Shown: in pieces, positions 1 through 8,301 of the stretch
Position numbering within the stretch: position 1 is the stretch's first letter
How the letters are laid out: every line of letters begins with the position of its first letter
From: Paenibacillus sp. HW567
GTDB lineage: Bacteria; Bacillota; Bacilli; Paenibacillales; Paenibacillaceae
DNA: 64,000 nt
Assembly (NCBI RefSeq): GCF_000374185.1
Contig: NZ_KB910518.1
Location: forward strand, 3,047,687 to 3,111,686
Reading direction: 5' to 3'
The notes under the pieces: generated by a model
Told to the model about the DNA's origin: nothing
Databases searched by the model: none
What the model saw: only the letters and a program-made list of their open reading frames with translations
Made by a program: the position numbers and the translations under genes

Positions 1-5
1 GTGGC

Positions 6-16
6 GCCCTCCCCGA
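6..16 (-). promoter_or_regulatory. Ribosome binding site pointing off the left edge
   Basis: On the minus strand the bases just inside the left edge read GGGGAGGG, a strong Shine-Dalgarno sequence, about 55 bases downstream of the stop of the substrate-binding protein gene. A further gene of the same operon therefore probably starts just outside the window. An ABC permease would be expected from family context, but nothing of its coding sequence can be confirmed here. Confidence 0.4.
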
Positions 17-70
17 AACGAATACTGTCCTTTGAAGATCAGCATAGCCGTTTCTGCTTGTGTCTGTATC

Positions 71-1135
71 TTATTGAATAATATTGTTGGCCTGATCAGC
101 CACTTCAGCCTTCATGGCATCAGTCACTTTAATGCCCTGTGCAGCCGCGGCCTTCAGGTTGAGGATGAGGTCCAGCTTCTCCTGCATTGTTACCTTCATA
201 TCGCCGGGGCTTGTGCCATTTTTCAGCACTTCCACAGCCATCTGTCCCACCTGGTAGCCGTGATCATAATATTTGAACCCTACCGTTGCAAAGGCCCCCT
301 TCTCAACAGTGTCGCGGTCTGCGGAGAAGAATGGAATTTTGTTGTCATTGGCAGTTTGAATAATTGTGTCCACAGCGCTTACCACCGAGTTATCCAGTGT
401 AATGTAGAAAGCATCCGCCCGGCCCACAAGCGATTCAGCGGCCTGCTTCACCTCTGAAGTATTAGTGATTGTTGCTTTGACCAGCTCAATGCCATGCTTG
501 TCCAGCTCTTTCTTGGCAATGTCAGCCATAACTACAGCATTCGGTTCACCCTCGTTAATGATCAGACCCAGTTTTTTCACATTCGGAAATTGGGTCGCAA
601 TAAATGTCATCAGCCGTGTAATGGACTCAGGATTTGTATCAGATGCGCCGGAAACGTTACCGCCGGGATGATCCAGATCCTTCACAATCTTCGCGTCCAG
701 CGGGTCAGTAACCGCCGCGAAGAGAACCGGTGTATCCTTGCTTACATTCTGAACAACAGCTTGGGCAGACGGTGTGGCGATACCAAGCACCAGATCATTC
801 TTATCCGCCGCAATCTTCTGGGCGATGGAAAGGTTGTTGGACTGGTCCGCCTGCGCATTCTCCAGATCGACCTTCAGGTTCTCGCCTTCGACGATGCCGG
901 CATCCTTGAGCGCGGCAAGAAACCCTTCCCGGGTAGCGTCCAGCGACGGATGCTCAACGTATTGCGAAATAGCAATTGTATAAGATTTCTTGTCAGCATT
1001 TCCTCCGTTAGACGCTGCAGCACTTGCACCTGCTGAAGGTCCAGCCGCGCTGTCACTATTTTTGTTAGCTCCGCAGCCGGTAGCGGCCAGCATCAGACAC
1101 AAGCTCAAGCTCAACCATATTTTCTTTGTTTTCAT
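71..1135 (-). CDS. ABC transporter substrate-binding lipoprotein (ABC_sub_bind / TrpX-like family)
   Basis: 354 aa. The N-terminus is a lipoprotein signal: basic start, hydrophobic stretch, lipobox LAATGC with Cys21 as the predicted lipidated residue, then an Ala/Ser/Gly-rich linker. The mature part (from about residue 50, YTIAISQYVEHPSLDA) matches the two-lobed periplasmic-binding fold of the family that includes TrpX-type proteins, which bind small molecules such as aromatic amino acids for an ABC importer. The ligand here cannot be told. The ATG at 1135 has AAAAGGGG upstream. A promoter lies about 130 bases upstream, and a ribosome site near the left edge suggests the transporter genes continue outside the window. 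Confidence 0.85.
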   Translation of the reverse strand: MKTKKIWLSLSLCLMLAATGCGANKNSDSAAGPSAGASAAASNGGNADKKSYTIAISQYVEHPSLDATREGFLAALKDAGIVEGENLKVDLENAQADQSNNLSIAQKIAADKNDLVLGIATPSAQAVVQNVSKDTPVLFAAVTDPLDAKIVKDLDHPGGNVSGASDTNPESITRLMTFIATQFPNVKKLGLIINEGEPNAVVMADIAKKELDKHGIELVKATITNTSEVKQAAESLVGRADAFYITLDNSVVSAVDTIIQTANDNKIPFFSADRDTVEKGAFATVGFKYYDHGYQVGQMAVEVLKNGTSPGDMKVTMQEKLDLILNLKAAAAQGIKVTDAMKAEVADQANNIIQ

Positions 1136-1200
1136 ACAATAACCCCTTTTCTGGTTACAGGATCAGCGCGTTCACCCGGAGTCAGCGTCTCAGCAGTATT

Positions 1201-1218
1201 GCTTTTATATATAAAAGC
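1201..1218. repeat. Perfect 18-base palindrome in the leader of the ABC lipoprotein gene
   Basis: GCTTTTATATATAAAAGC is identical to its own reverse complement. It lies about 50 bases downstream of the likely transcription start and 65 bases before the ATG, so it could be an operator or an mRNA hairpin. No T-tract follows it, so it is not a terminator. Confidence 0.5.
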
Positions 1219-1273
1219 GTTAAAGCAAAAGCCCTCACGAATCCCGCAGCCATGTCGCAATTCTATTAGACCT

Positions 1274-1302
1274 ATATTATATAAAGGATGATTTTCCGTC
1301 AA
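1274..1302 (-). promoter_or_regulatory. SigA-type promoter for the ABC lipoprotein gene
   Basis: On the minus strand TTGACG (1297-1302) and TAATAT (1274-1279) are 17 bases apart; a TATAAT two bases away is an alternative with a 15-base spacer. The predicted start near 1266 gives a leader of about 130 nt. Confidence 0.55.
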
Positions 1303-1449
1303 TGATTTATCACTGCTGGACTCCAATTGTTAGAAGCATAAATTGTTCCATTTCATTCGTTGCTGACATTCATTACCTTCCTCCGGTTCACATAAAAACG
1401 CACTCCCTGCACAAACTTAGGGTACAGTTCTGAACATGGAGCGTGCCAT

Positions 1450-2376
1450 ATGACAACTAATAAACCTATAAAGATTGCTGCCGCCGCCCTCCTCACTGCT
1501 GCTCTTCTATCGAGTACCGCCTGCAGCTACACTAAGCAGGGCCAGACTCCAAAGGTCAATTCGATAACCCCTTCGGGATCAAATGCGGGCAGCTACTATG
1601 AGAAATCCTCTTTCACCGACAAGAACGGCCTTTATTGGATTCCCTTGAAGCCAGCAGCCGCATCCATCGGCTACCGGATGAAAGATGACACCTCAAGCGG
1701 AGGGTATGCCAAAATCGGCTATACAGACGTTATGTACATGCTGCGCCCTAATTCCCCCCATGTGTTCTCCCTCGGCCGGAAGGTTAAGCTGCAAGAGGCT
1801 CCCATGCGGCGGAACGGTCAAATTTATATCACTCCGAACGCATTGTCCAAGCTCCTGCAAACCGAGGTAGGCTGGAATCCCAGCACCGGGGAGATCAATA
1901 TTGCCTCGCCGGCTGTGCGTGAAGACCATACAATGACCGGAAAAACCGCTACGCCAAAGCCTTTGCGCATTCAGAGCCTGTCCGCAGCGGACAGCAGCGA
2001 GCTGGTGGCCTATGCCAAGAAGTTCCTGGGTGTTCCTTATGAATTCGGTGCAGGACCCTATGAAGAAACCAAGCGCTTTGACTGCTCCTCCTTCACCCGG
2101 CATGTCTTCAAGAAATTCGGGGTCAATCTGCCCCGCCTCGCCAAAGACCAGGCCAATCTTGGCACCCGGGTCAACCGCGGGGAGCTTGCCGTAGGCGACC
2201 TGATTTTCTTCACGGTTCCAGGACGTTTTACGAGCGATGCGATTCCGGGCCATGTTGGCATCTATATCGGAGACGGTAAATTCATCCACACCTGGGGTGA
2301 TCCTGGGGTTCAAATCAGCGAGCTGGACAGCGGCTATTGGAGCAAAGTCACGCTGAATATGCAGCGGGTACTCTAG
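1450..2376 (+). CDS. NlpC/P60-family peptidoglycan endopeptidase lipoprotein
   Basis: 308 aa. A lipoprotein signal peptide ends at the lipobox SSTAC (Cys25). Residues about 45-155 resemble a copper-amine-oxidase N-terminal-like (stalk) domain, common in Paenibacillus surface proteins. Residues about 185-308 form an NlpC/P60 domain with the catalytic triad visible: Cys212 in RFDCSSF, His268 in GHVGIYIGD and His280 in FIHTWG. Such enzymes cut the D-gamma-Glu-meso-diaminopimelate bond of stem peptides, so this is a membrane-anchored wall hydrolase probably acting in wall turnover. It is a single-gene unit: a rho-independent terminator follows directly. Confidence 0.88.
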   Translation: MTTNKPIKIAAAALLTAALLSSTACSYTKQGQTPKVNSITPSGSNAGSYYEKSSFTDKNGLYWIPLKPAAASIGYRMKDDTSSGGYAKIGYTDVMYMLRPNSPHVFSLGRKVKLQEAPMRRNGQIYITPNALSKLLQTEVGWNPSTGEINIASPAVREDHTMTGKTATPKPLRIQSLSAADSSELVAYAKKFLGVPYEFGAGPYEETKRFDCSSFTRHVFKKFGVNLPRLAKDQANLGTRVNRGELAVGDLIFFTVPGRFTSDAIPGHVGIYIGDGKFIHTWGDPGVQISELDSGYWSKVTLNMQRVL

Positions 2377-2692
2377 CTGGGTGCAAATGACATATACAAA
2401 TAAATGCAAGGAGATCAGAGATTCGGACAGCCGAAACTCATGAGCTTCTTGCATTTTTTAATGCTTACACCATAGGGTCGAACCCGTTAAAAGCATCCAT
2501 TTGTTCATATTATTCTTTTCCCAAGCAAAATTTATCTAAAAAGTCCAGTTTACTTCGTTTTTCTCATCCTATCTGTTATAAAGTCACTTTTTCGCGATCT
2601 TTTTGAATAAAAAAATGTGTCTCCGATTTGGTTCACCTGTGGCACCTATGTTATTCTTGATACACAAGATACAGTAAGGAGGTGATCCCAAG
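2377..2692. other. Intergenic region between the NlpC gene and the kht cluster
   Basis: 316 bases. The first 85 hold the terminator of the NlpC gene. The rest is AT-rich and presumably holds the promoter of the next cluster; the best I can see is a poor TTGGTT (around 2629) with TTATTC 17 bases on. It ends in the unusually perfect ribosome site AAGGAGGTGATC before 2693. No other feature seen. Confidence 0.4.
2402..2459 (+). terminator. Rho-independent terminator after the NlpC/P60 gene
   Basis: AAATGCAAG (2402-2410) pairs with CTTGCATTT (2448-2456) and runs into a T-tract; an inner hairpin TTCGG-acag-CCGAA caps it. Confidence 0.75.
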
Positions 2693-3043
2693 ATGACATA
2701 TTTAGCGCGTACGGCCTTATTGAGACTGCTTAGGATAATTCTTATTCCGCTGCTGCTGTTGTCTTTTACCGGGGTGCATGCACAGCACTTCCAGAGCAGC
2801 AGTGAGGAGCATACCCGCTACGAGATTGTACGGCTTGAGCATAAAATGATGCACCCGGCACGTACCCATTCATTGCCGCAAAAAATCCTGACCTTATCGC
2901 GTTTGTCACCCCCTGGAATCATCCCGGTGCCTCCGGCGAAGGCTTTTGCTGTTGTCCTTAGCGTATCTTTGTATCCCATTATTTACCTTATTCTCAAACG
3001 GCGGCGGCTGTCTCCGCTTAAATATACTTCACAATACGTCTAA
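2693..3043 (+). CDS. Small secreted or membrane protein of unknown function, upstream of khtTU
   Basis: 116 aa. I do not recognise a family. It has a basic N-terminus and a hydrophobic segment (about residues 10-27) ending at VHAQ, which may be a cleaved signal peptide or an uncleaved anchor, then a His/Arg-rich polar stretch and a second hydrophobic segment (about 85-102) followed by KRRR. The membrane topology would leave a loop of about 55 residues outside. The start is firm: AAGGAGGTGATC, a full 12-base match to the 16S 3' end, lies 7 bases upstream. It sits 69 bases before khtT with no terminator between, the place occupied by khtS in B. subtilis, but I see no basis for calling it KhtS. 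Confidence 0.7.
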   Translation: MTYLARTALLRLLRIILIPLLLLSFTGVHAQHFQSSSEEHTRYEIVRLEHKMMHPARTHSLPQKILTLSRLSPPGIIPVPPAKAFAVVLSVSLYPIIYLILKRRRLSPLKYTSQYV

Positions 3044-3112
3044 CCTCTTCCTTATTCATTGTAAATACCGTGCTGAACAACCAAACACATCTCAACTGGA
3101 GGCTTGACTTTC

Positions 3113-3607
3113 ATGAACTATAAAGAATCGGATTTGCCGGGAATCGGCAAGAAATTCGTGCTGCAGACCCGTGGCGGCGATAAGCTTGTAGTGATTGTCC
3201 ACGACGACGGCAGGCGCGAGCTGTACCATTTTGATTATGAGGACCCGGAACAGAGCATTTCCATGATTACGCTTGATGATGATGAAGCACGCCATATTTC
3301 TGCCCTGATCGGCGGAATCACTTATAAACCCAAAGCTCTGGAATCTATTGAAGTTGCCCTTGATGATCTGATTATCGAGTGGTACCGGCTGGAGAATGGC
3401 TTGGGCTGTGTGGGCTACAGCATCGGAGAATTGGATATCCGCGCCCGCGCGGGGGTAACCATCATTGCCATTATTGAGAAAAACCATCAGAAGCATATCA
3501 ATCCCGGGCCGGACGTGGTGCTAAGCGCAGAGTGCACCGTCATTGCCGCCGGGGAGAGACATCAGCATAAGCAATTCAAACACATTCTGCGGAACGGATG
3601 TGGTTAA
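3113..3607 (+). CDS. khtT: K+/H+ antiporter regulatory subunit, KhtT family (RCK_C/TrkA-C domain)
   Basis: 164 aa. The N-terminal half is a small beta-rich domain (IGKKFVLQTRGGDKLVVIVHDDGRRELYHF, read over its core); the C-terminal half (about 85-162) is a TrkA-C/RCK_C ligand-binding domain, seen in IGELDIRARAGVTIIAIIEK and the end GPDVVLSAECTVIAAGER. KhtT is a cytosolic subunit gating the membrane antiporter KhtU; in B. subtilis it responds to pH and cyclic-di-AMP. The reading frame is open from a TTG at 3104, but CTGGAGG ends at 3102, so ATG 3113 is the start. The antiporter gene follows after 3 bases. Confidence 0.88.
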   Translation: MNYKESDLPGIGKKFVLQTRGGDKLVVIVHDDGRRELYHFDYEDPEQSISMITLDDDEARHISALIGGITYKPKALESIEVALDDLIIEWYRLENGLGCVGYSIGELDIRARAGVTIIAIIEKNHQKHINPGPDVVLSAECTVIAAGERHQHKQFKHILRNGCG

Positions 3608-3610
3608 TGG

Positions 3611-4858
3611 ATGAATCATTATATCGTTTTTGAAGTTGGACTCGCGATTGCCCTGATTGCCCTTGCCGGATTAATTTCCGCGAAGCTCCGTTTCTCCGTC
3701 ATTCCTTTCTATATTCTGATCGGCATGGCTGTAGGTCCACACGCCTTCAAAATATGGCACCTCGATTTCCGTTTTATTGAAAGTGCTGCCTTGATTGAGT
3801 TTATGGGCAGGATTGGTGTGCTTTTCCTTCTCTTCTATCTCGGTCTGGAATTTTCCGTAGGACGGCTGGTCAAGGCGGGCCGTTCGATCGTATCGGGCGG
3901 TACCATTTATATCCTGATTAATTTTTCCCTCGGTCTGATCCTTGGCTGGGCGCTCGGGTTCCCGCTTGAGGAAATTCTCGTTATTGCCGGAATCACTACC
4001 ATATCTTCAAGTGCGATCGTCGCCAAAGTCCTGGTTGATTTAAAAAGAACGGCCAACCCTGAAACCGAAATGATCCTGGGGATCATCATGTTCGAGGATG
4101 TTTTCCTTGCCGTATATATCTCGATTCTGTCAGGGCTGGTGCTCAGCGGCTCCTCTTCGCTCGGCGGTGTGCTGCTGTCCGCCTTGATCGCTCTCGGGTA
4201 TATGCTGGCGCTGCTCGTGATCGGGCGCAAGCTGGTTCCCTGGCTGAACCGGGTGCTCAACATCCGCTCAAACGAGCTGTTTGCAGTGGTCATCTTCGCT
4301 GCCCTTTTTCTGATCGCCGGGTTCTCCGAGACGATTCATGTGGCTGAAGCCATCGGCGCATTGCTCATCGGACTGGTGCTTGCCGAAACCGAGCATGTCA
4401 AACGGATTGAGAAGCTGGTCATTCCGTTCCGCGATTTCTTCGGAGCCATCTTCTTCTTCAGCTTCGGGCTGACCATTGATCCGCTCTCCCTGGGCGGGGA
4501 TGCGCTCTGGTACTCGCTTGCCGCCGTAATCGTTACCCTGATCGGCAATTTCGCAGCAGGGATGCTGGCAGGGCGCAGCGCCGGTCTGAGTCCGCGTGCC
4601 TCTTCCAACATTGGACTGACCATTGTCTCCAGAGGCGAGTTCTCCATCATTATGGCGAATCTGGGCAAGGCGGGCGGATTGCTGGCTATTCTTCAGCCCT
4701 TTGCGGCCATGTATGTGCTCATGCTGGCTATTCTGGGGCCCCTGTTAACCAAAGAATCCAAAATCATATACAAGCTGCTTGATAAAATCTTCAGGTTCGA
4801 AAAACGGCATCTTGCCCGCAAAGCCAAACAGTCTGCGTCTGTAATGGAACCCGAATAA
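3611..4858 (+). CDS. khtU: K+/H+ antiporter, CPA2 family, KhtU-like
   Basis: 415 aa, strongly hydrophobic with about 12 membrane segments, from FEVGLAIALIALAGLIS to YVLMLAILGPLLT, then a short basic cytosolic tail. It matches cation:proton antiporter-2 exchangers of the KefB/KhtU type; KhtU expels K+ (and NH4+) in exchange for protons, which matters under alkaline or methylglyoxal stress. It has no C-terminal TrkA-N domain, as expected when the separate KhtT subunit does the gating. The start is 3 bases after the khtT stop, implying translational coupling; an ATG overlapping that stop is out of frame. The YitT-family gene follows 33 bases on. Confidence 0.88.
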   Translation: MNHYIVFEVGLAIALIALAGLISAKLRFSVIPFYILIGMAVGPHAFKIWHLDFRFIESAALIEFMGRIGVLFLLFYLGLEFSVGRLVKAGRSIVSGGTIYILINFSLGLILGWALGFPLEEILVIAGITTISSSAIVAKVLVDLKRTANPETEMILGIIMFEDVFLAVYISILSGLVLSGSSSLGGVLLSALIALGYMLALLVIGRKLVPWLNRVLNIRSNELFAVVIFAALFLIAGFSETIHVAEAIGALLIGLVLAETEHVKRIEKLVIPFRDFFGAIFFFSFGLTIDPLSLGGDALWYSLAAVIVTLIGNFAAGMLAGRSAGLSPRASSNIGLTIVSRGEFSIIMANLGKAGGLLAILQPFAAMYVLMLAILGPLLTKESKIIYKLLDKIFRFEKRHLARKAKQSASVMEPE

Positions 4859-4891
4859 AATTCCGGTTCTCTCCGGGAGAGAGGAGAACAT

Positions 4892-5752
4892 GTGAAGAAA
4901 AATCTGAACGGAATACCCCAGCCGCGCCACCGCAAAGCCATTCGTATCCTGGCCGTTATTGCCGGAGGCCTGCTTGCCGCTGCCGGATTGGAACTGTTTC
5001 TGATGCCTCATAAGCTTGTTCCCGGCGGTCCCGCCGGTCTGTCCGCCTTATTCGCGCATCTTACGGAAATGCGCCTTGGCTTATTTCTGTTCCTGTTCAA
5101 TTTGCCTTTTATCTTAATTTCCCGAAGACAGATCAATCTGCGTTTCGCGCTGTATGTGATGCTTGCGTTAATCTGCCTGATCATCGGCTCCCTTGCCCTG
5201 CATCATGCTCCTGCCGCGGTCAGCGAGCCACTAAGCGCGGCTATCGCTGGCGGGTTATGTCTTGGCTTCGGAATCGGTATTTCCATCCGCTTCGGGGGGA
5301 TGAGCAGCGGAGCAGCGGACATGGGCTATGCCCTGCTCAGCGGCAGTCCGCCCAAATCGGCGGAACTTCTCATTATGCTGTTAAACTGCGCCATCCTGTT
5401 GTATGGCGGGCTGCTGTTCGGCTGGGATCAGGCAATGTATTCGATTATTGCCTATCTGCTCGCCTTTGAGGCTGTACGCATCTCCTTAAGGGATCTGTCC
5501 CGCTCAAGGGCTATCTGGATCACCAGCAGCCGTACTGAAGAAATCCGCCAGGCACTGCGTCTCTTGCTGGACCGCGAAGCCAAGCTCATTCAGGCTGCAG
5601 ATCCGGCAGGCCAGCCCGGCACTCTGTTCTGTATCGCGACCAAACTGGAGGAGGAAGAGGTTGCTTCCATTGTCCGAGAGTGCGATAAGGACAGCCAAAT
5701 GGTTGTCCACACCGCCGGCAGAAGAAGACTGGCCGCCCTCTTCCGTGACTAG
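4892..5752 (+). CDS. YitT family membrane protein (DUF161 + DUF2179)
   Basis: 286 aa. About five or six membrane segments make up residues 15-200 (for example ILAVIAGGLLAAAGLELFLM and a Gly-rich GGMSSGAADMGYALL loop), followed by a cytosolic DUF2179 domain (about 205-283). No transported substrate is established for the family. The start is GTG at 4892; the overlapping ATG at 4890 is followed at once by a stop. GAGAGGAG at about 4879-4887 is the ribosome site. It is the last gene of the kht cluster, ending at a strong bidirectional terminator. Confidence 0.85.
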   Translation: MKKNLNGIPQPRHRKAIRILAVIAGGLLAAAGLELFLMPHKLVPGGPAGLSALFAHLTEMRLGLFLFLFNLPFILISRRQINLRFALYVMLALICLIIGSLALHHAPAAVSEPLSAAIAGGLCLGFGIGISIRFGGMSSGAADMGYALLSGSPPKSAELLIMLLNCAILLYGGLLFGWDQAMYSIIAYLLAFEAVRISLRDLSRSRAIWITSSRTEEIRQALRLLLDREAKLIQAADPAGQPGTLFCIATKLEEEEVASIVRECDKDSQMVVHTAGRRRLAALFRD

Positions 5753-5811
5753 CGTTCATTGCCTCAGCCGACTTTCCCCGCCTAGCTATCGTCCCTATCG
5801 GGCGCACCAGT

Positions 5812-5854
5812 AAAAAAGCGTTCCTGCGTTGTCATCGCAGGAACGCTTTTTTTG
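5812..5854. terminator. Bidirectional rho-independent terminator
   Basis: A perfect 17-base stem (AAAAAAGCGTTCCTGCG with its complement) around a 7-base loop, with T-runs on both strands. It serves the kht-yitT cluster on the plus strand and the recG-spoVIF unit on the minus strand. Confidence 0.92.
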
Positions 5855-5882
5855 GTTTGTCCGTTTCAGCAGCAGTGCGACT

Positions 5883-6170
5883 TCAGCGGAACATGCCCCA
5901 TAACCGGATCAGGTGAAAGGTATTGCTGGGGTCAATTTTTTGCGCAATAACAAATTTTACAATTTGGTCCTCCTGCACCGACGTCAGCCTCTCGCCCAGT
6001 ACCGCCGAAGCATTGCGCACCAGTCTTCGTACAACCGCTGTGTCCTGGAGCTCCTGCTTGGAAACTCCATTAATCATATTCTTAATGCGTTCTTTGACAG
6101 CCGGATTCTTCATCTTAAGCTTGATGCGTTCCACCAGTTGGGGACTGATCCCATATTGCTGATAACCCAA
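5883..6170 (-). CDS. Stage VI sporulation protein F-like protein
   Basis: 95 aa. The C-terminal half (ISKQ-type helix, VVRRLVRNASAVLGERLTS, then QEDQIVKFVIAQK) fits the small SpoVIF family, needed in B. subtilis for late coat assembly under the mother-cell regulator GerE. The frame is open from a TTG at 6185, but that TTG is itself part of the ribosome site TTGGAGGTGC; the TTG at 6170, 8 bases after GGAGG, is the better start and gives MGYQQYGISPQLV. It lies 66 bases downstream of recG and before the bidirectional terminator. The family call rests on pattern recognition only. Confidence 0.7.
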   Translation of the reverse strand: MGYQQYGISPQLVERIKLKMKNPAVKERIKNMINGVSKQELQDTAVVRRLVRNASAVLGERLTSVQEDQIVKFVIAQKIDPSNTFHLIRLWGMFR

Positions 6171-6236
6171 GCACAGCACCTCCAATCATATCCAATCATT
6201 CACAGTATATGAGGAGCAGCAGCGGCATGTGCCTGT

Positions 6237-8288
6237 TCAATCAATTAAATCTCCCTGGAAAATCTGTTCGTTCTGGAGATAACCCCGCAGCGGCGCATAC
6301 TCGGGGGAGGTCCAGAACGCGGCATCCTTCAGCAGCTCACCTGCATCATCCCGGGCCATCTCCAGCACCTCGAAGTCAGCGGTCATATCCGCAAGCCGGA
6401 ACTCCGGCAGCCCGCTCTGCTTCGTCCCGAAGAAATCCCCCGGTCCGCGCAGCTCCAGATCCCGCCTTGAGACCTCAAAGCCGTCATCCGTATCGGTCAT
6501 GGCCGTCATCCGCTCCCGCCCGATCTCCGACTTCGGATCGGCGATAAGCACACAGTAAGAGGCATACTGGCCCCGGCCAACCCGGCCGCGGAGCTGATGC
6601 AGTTGGGAAAGGCCAAAGCGGTCCGCATCCATAATAATCATCAGCGTCGCATTCGGAACATCGACGCCAACCTCAACGACGGTTGTCGATACGAGCAGTT
6701 GCAGTTCATTGCTGTAGAAGGCACGCATGACTTCGTCCTTTTCCCCCGGAGTCATCCGGCCATGCAGCAGACCTACCTTGTAATCGGGAAAAGCCTGCGA
6801 CATCTGAATATGCAGATCAATCGCGTTCTGCACATCCAGCTTCTCCGATTCCTCGATGAGCGGACAGATCAGATAAGCCTGACGTCCCTGGTCAATCTCG
6901 CGGCTGACCAGCTTCAAGACCCTCTCCAGCAGATCAGGCTTGACCCAATAGGTTGTAATGGGAACCCGCCCTTTGGGGCGCTCCGACAGCGTGGATACAT
7001 CCATATCACCGAAGACGGTAATGGCCAGTGTGCGCGGAATCGGAGTCGCGGTCATCGTCAGCACATCCGGGTTGTAGCCCTTGCGGCGCAGCACGCTGCG
7101 CTGGTTGACGCCAAAACGGTGCTGCTCGTCGGTGACCACCAGCCCGAGTCCACGGAAGAAAACATCGTCCTGGATTAAGGCATGGGTACCGACAACAATA
7201 TCAAGCACTCCCATCTGCAGCGAAGCAAGCAGATCCTTGCGCTTGCGCCCGCTCACACTTCCCGTCAGCAGGCCTACCGTAATGCCAAACGGTTCAAACA
7301 GCTTCGTGAGTGAGCGCATATGCTGCTCAGCCAGAATTTCCGTGGGCACCATCAGCGCCCCCTGAAATCCCGATCTCACTGTGGCATACAGCGCGATCGC
7401 CGCCAGCACTGTTTTGCCGGAGCCTACATCGCCCTGCAGCAGACGGTTCATACAATACTGCGCCCGCATATCATGCAGAATTTCCAGTTCAACATGCTTC
7501 TGGGCATCCGTCAGCTCAAAGGGCAAACTGCGCACGAACTGGCGAACGGTCGCGTTGTCCACGGTATGCACTACACCGTCCATTCTGCCACGGCTCAGCA
7601 CACGGAAAGCCTGCACCTTGAGCTGGAACAGAAACAGCTCTTCATACACCATTCTGCGGCGGCCCTGCTGGCCTTCACGTGTATCCTCCGGCTGATGAAT
7701 CGTGGCAATCGCCCGCTTGCGGGACATGAAGTCATATTTCCGCATGATCGTATGCGGCAGGATTTCCGGAATCATCTCGCCATACTGCTTAAGGCCCTGA
7801 TTGATCATTTTACGAATCCAGGATTGGGTGATCTTGCCCCCAACGGAGTAGACCGGCTGAAGTGTGCCGATTTTGCCCTCTCCCTTGTCCGTAAATTCAT
7901 AATCGGTCACGGTAATGGCGTTCCGCTTCTGATCCCATTTGCCGGTAAGCACAATTTCACGGCCAACCGTCAACTGCTCACGCACATATTGCTGGTTGAA
8001 CCACGTAGCCGTGAACATCCATGGTTCAGCCACCATCTTGCAGCTTAAGCGCGACTTGCCGCCGAAACGCTGCAATACAGGAATGCCAATCACCTTGGCA
8101 ACCAGAGTCGTCTTGTCGCCATGCTTGACCTCGCTAAGTGAGCGGGGCCGAAAATCTTCATAGCGAAATGGATAATACTCCAGCAGATCCTTCACTGTAA
8201 AGACGCCAAAGGCGTGAAGCTCGCTTTGCTTTTGAGCGCTCACGCCATTTATTTGTTTCACTTCAATTGATTCGAGTGATAGCAGCAT
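6237..8288 (-). CDS. recG: ATP-dependent DNA helicase RecG
   Basis: 683 aa, the usual length. An N-terminal wedge/OB-fold domain (about residues 50-160) that grips branched DNA is followed by superfamily 2 motor domains: Walker A GDVGSGKT near residue 286, DEQH box (VVTDEQHRFG), motif III TATPIPRT, and motif VI HQLRGRVGRG. RecG remodels stalled replication forks and Holliday junctions. Two ATGs are close; AGGGG abuts the first (8294) and is 6 bases from the second (8288), so the second is preferred. The gene starts 13 bases after degV, in one operon with fakA and degV; in B. subtilis recG also closes the yloU-yloV region. Confidence 0.95.
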   Translation of the reverse strand: MLLSLESIEVKQINGVSAQKQSELHAFGVFTVKDLLEYYPFRYEDFRPRSLSEVKHGDKTTLVAKVIGIPVLQRFGGKSRLSCKMVAEPWMFTATWFNQQYVREQLTVGREIVLTGKWDQKRNAITVTDYEFTDKGEGKIGTLQPVYSVGGKITQSWIRKMINQGLKQYGEMIPEILPHTIMRKYDFMSRKRAIATIHQPEDTREGQQGRRRMVYEELFLFQLKVQAFRVLSRGRMDGVVHTVDNATVRQFVRSLPFELTDAQKHVELEILHDMRAQYCMNRLLQGDVGSGKTVLAAIALYATVRSGFQGALMVPTEILAEQHMRSLTKLFEPFGITVGLLTGSVSGRKRKDLLASLQMGVLDIVVGTHALIQDDVFFRGLGLVVTDEQHRFGVNQRSVLRRKGYNPDVLTMTATPIPRTLAITVFGDMDVSTLSERPKGRVPITTYWVKPDLLERVLKLVSREIDQGRQAYLICPLIEESEKLDVQNAIDLHIQMSQAFPDYKVGLLHGRMTPGEKDEVMRAFYSNELQLLVSTTVVEVGVDVPNATLMIIMDADRFGLSQLHQLRGRVGRGQYASYCVLIADPKSEIGRERMTAMTDTDDGFEVSRRDLELRGPGDFFGTKQSGLPEFRLADMTADFEVLEMARDDAGELLKDAAFWTSPEYAPLRGYLQNEQIFQGDLID

Positions 8289-8301
8289 GTTCATCCCCTA
8301 T

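Larger units (their letters stand above)
1136..1449. other. Divergent intergenic region between the ABC lipoprotein and the NlpC/P60 gene
   Basis: 314 bases without a credible gene. It holds the promoter and about 130-base leader of the minus-strand lipoprotein gene, including a perfect 18-base palindrome at 1201-1218, and must also hold the plus-strand start signals of the NlpC/P60 gene, for which I see only the ribosome site (TGGAGCG just before 1450). A minus-strand reading frame at 1132-1326 has no family features and overlaps the promoter. Confidence 0.5.

Noticed and set aside
1132..1326. 64-codon minus-strand frame upstream of the ABC lipoprotein
   Set aside because: It covers the promoter and leader of that gene and shows no protein features.
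6171..6185. TTG at 6185 as the spoVIF-like start
   Set aside because: That TTG is part of the GGAGG ribosome site itself; TTG 6170 is correctly spaced.
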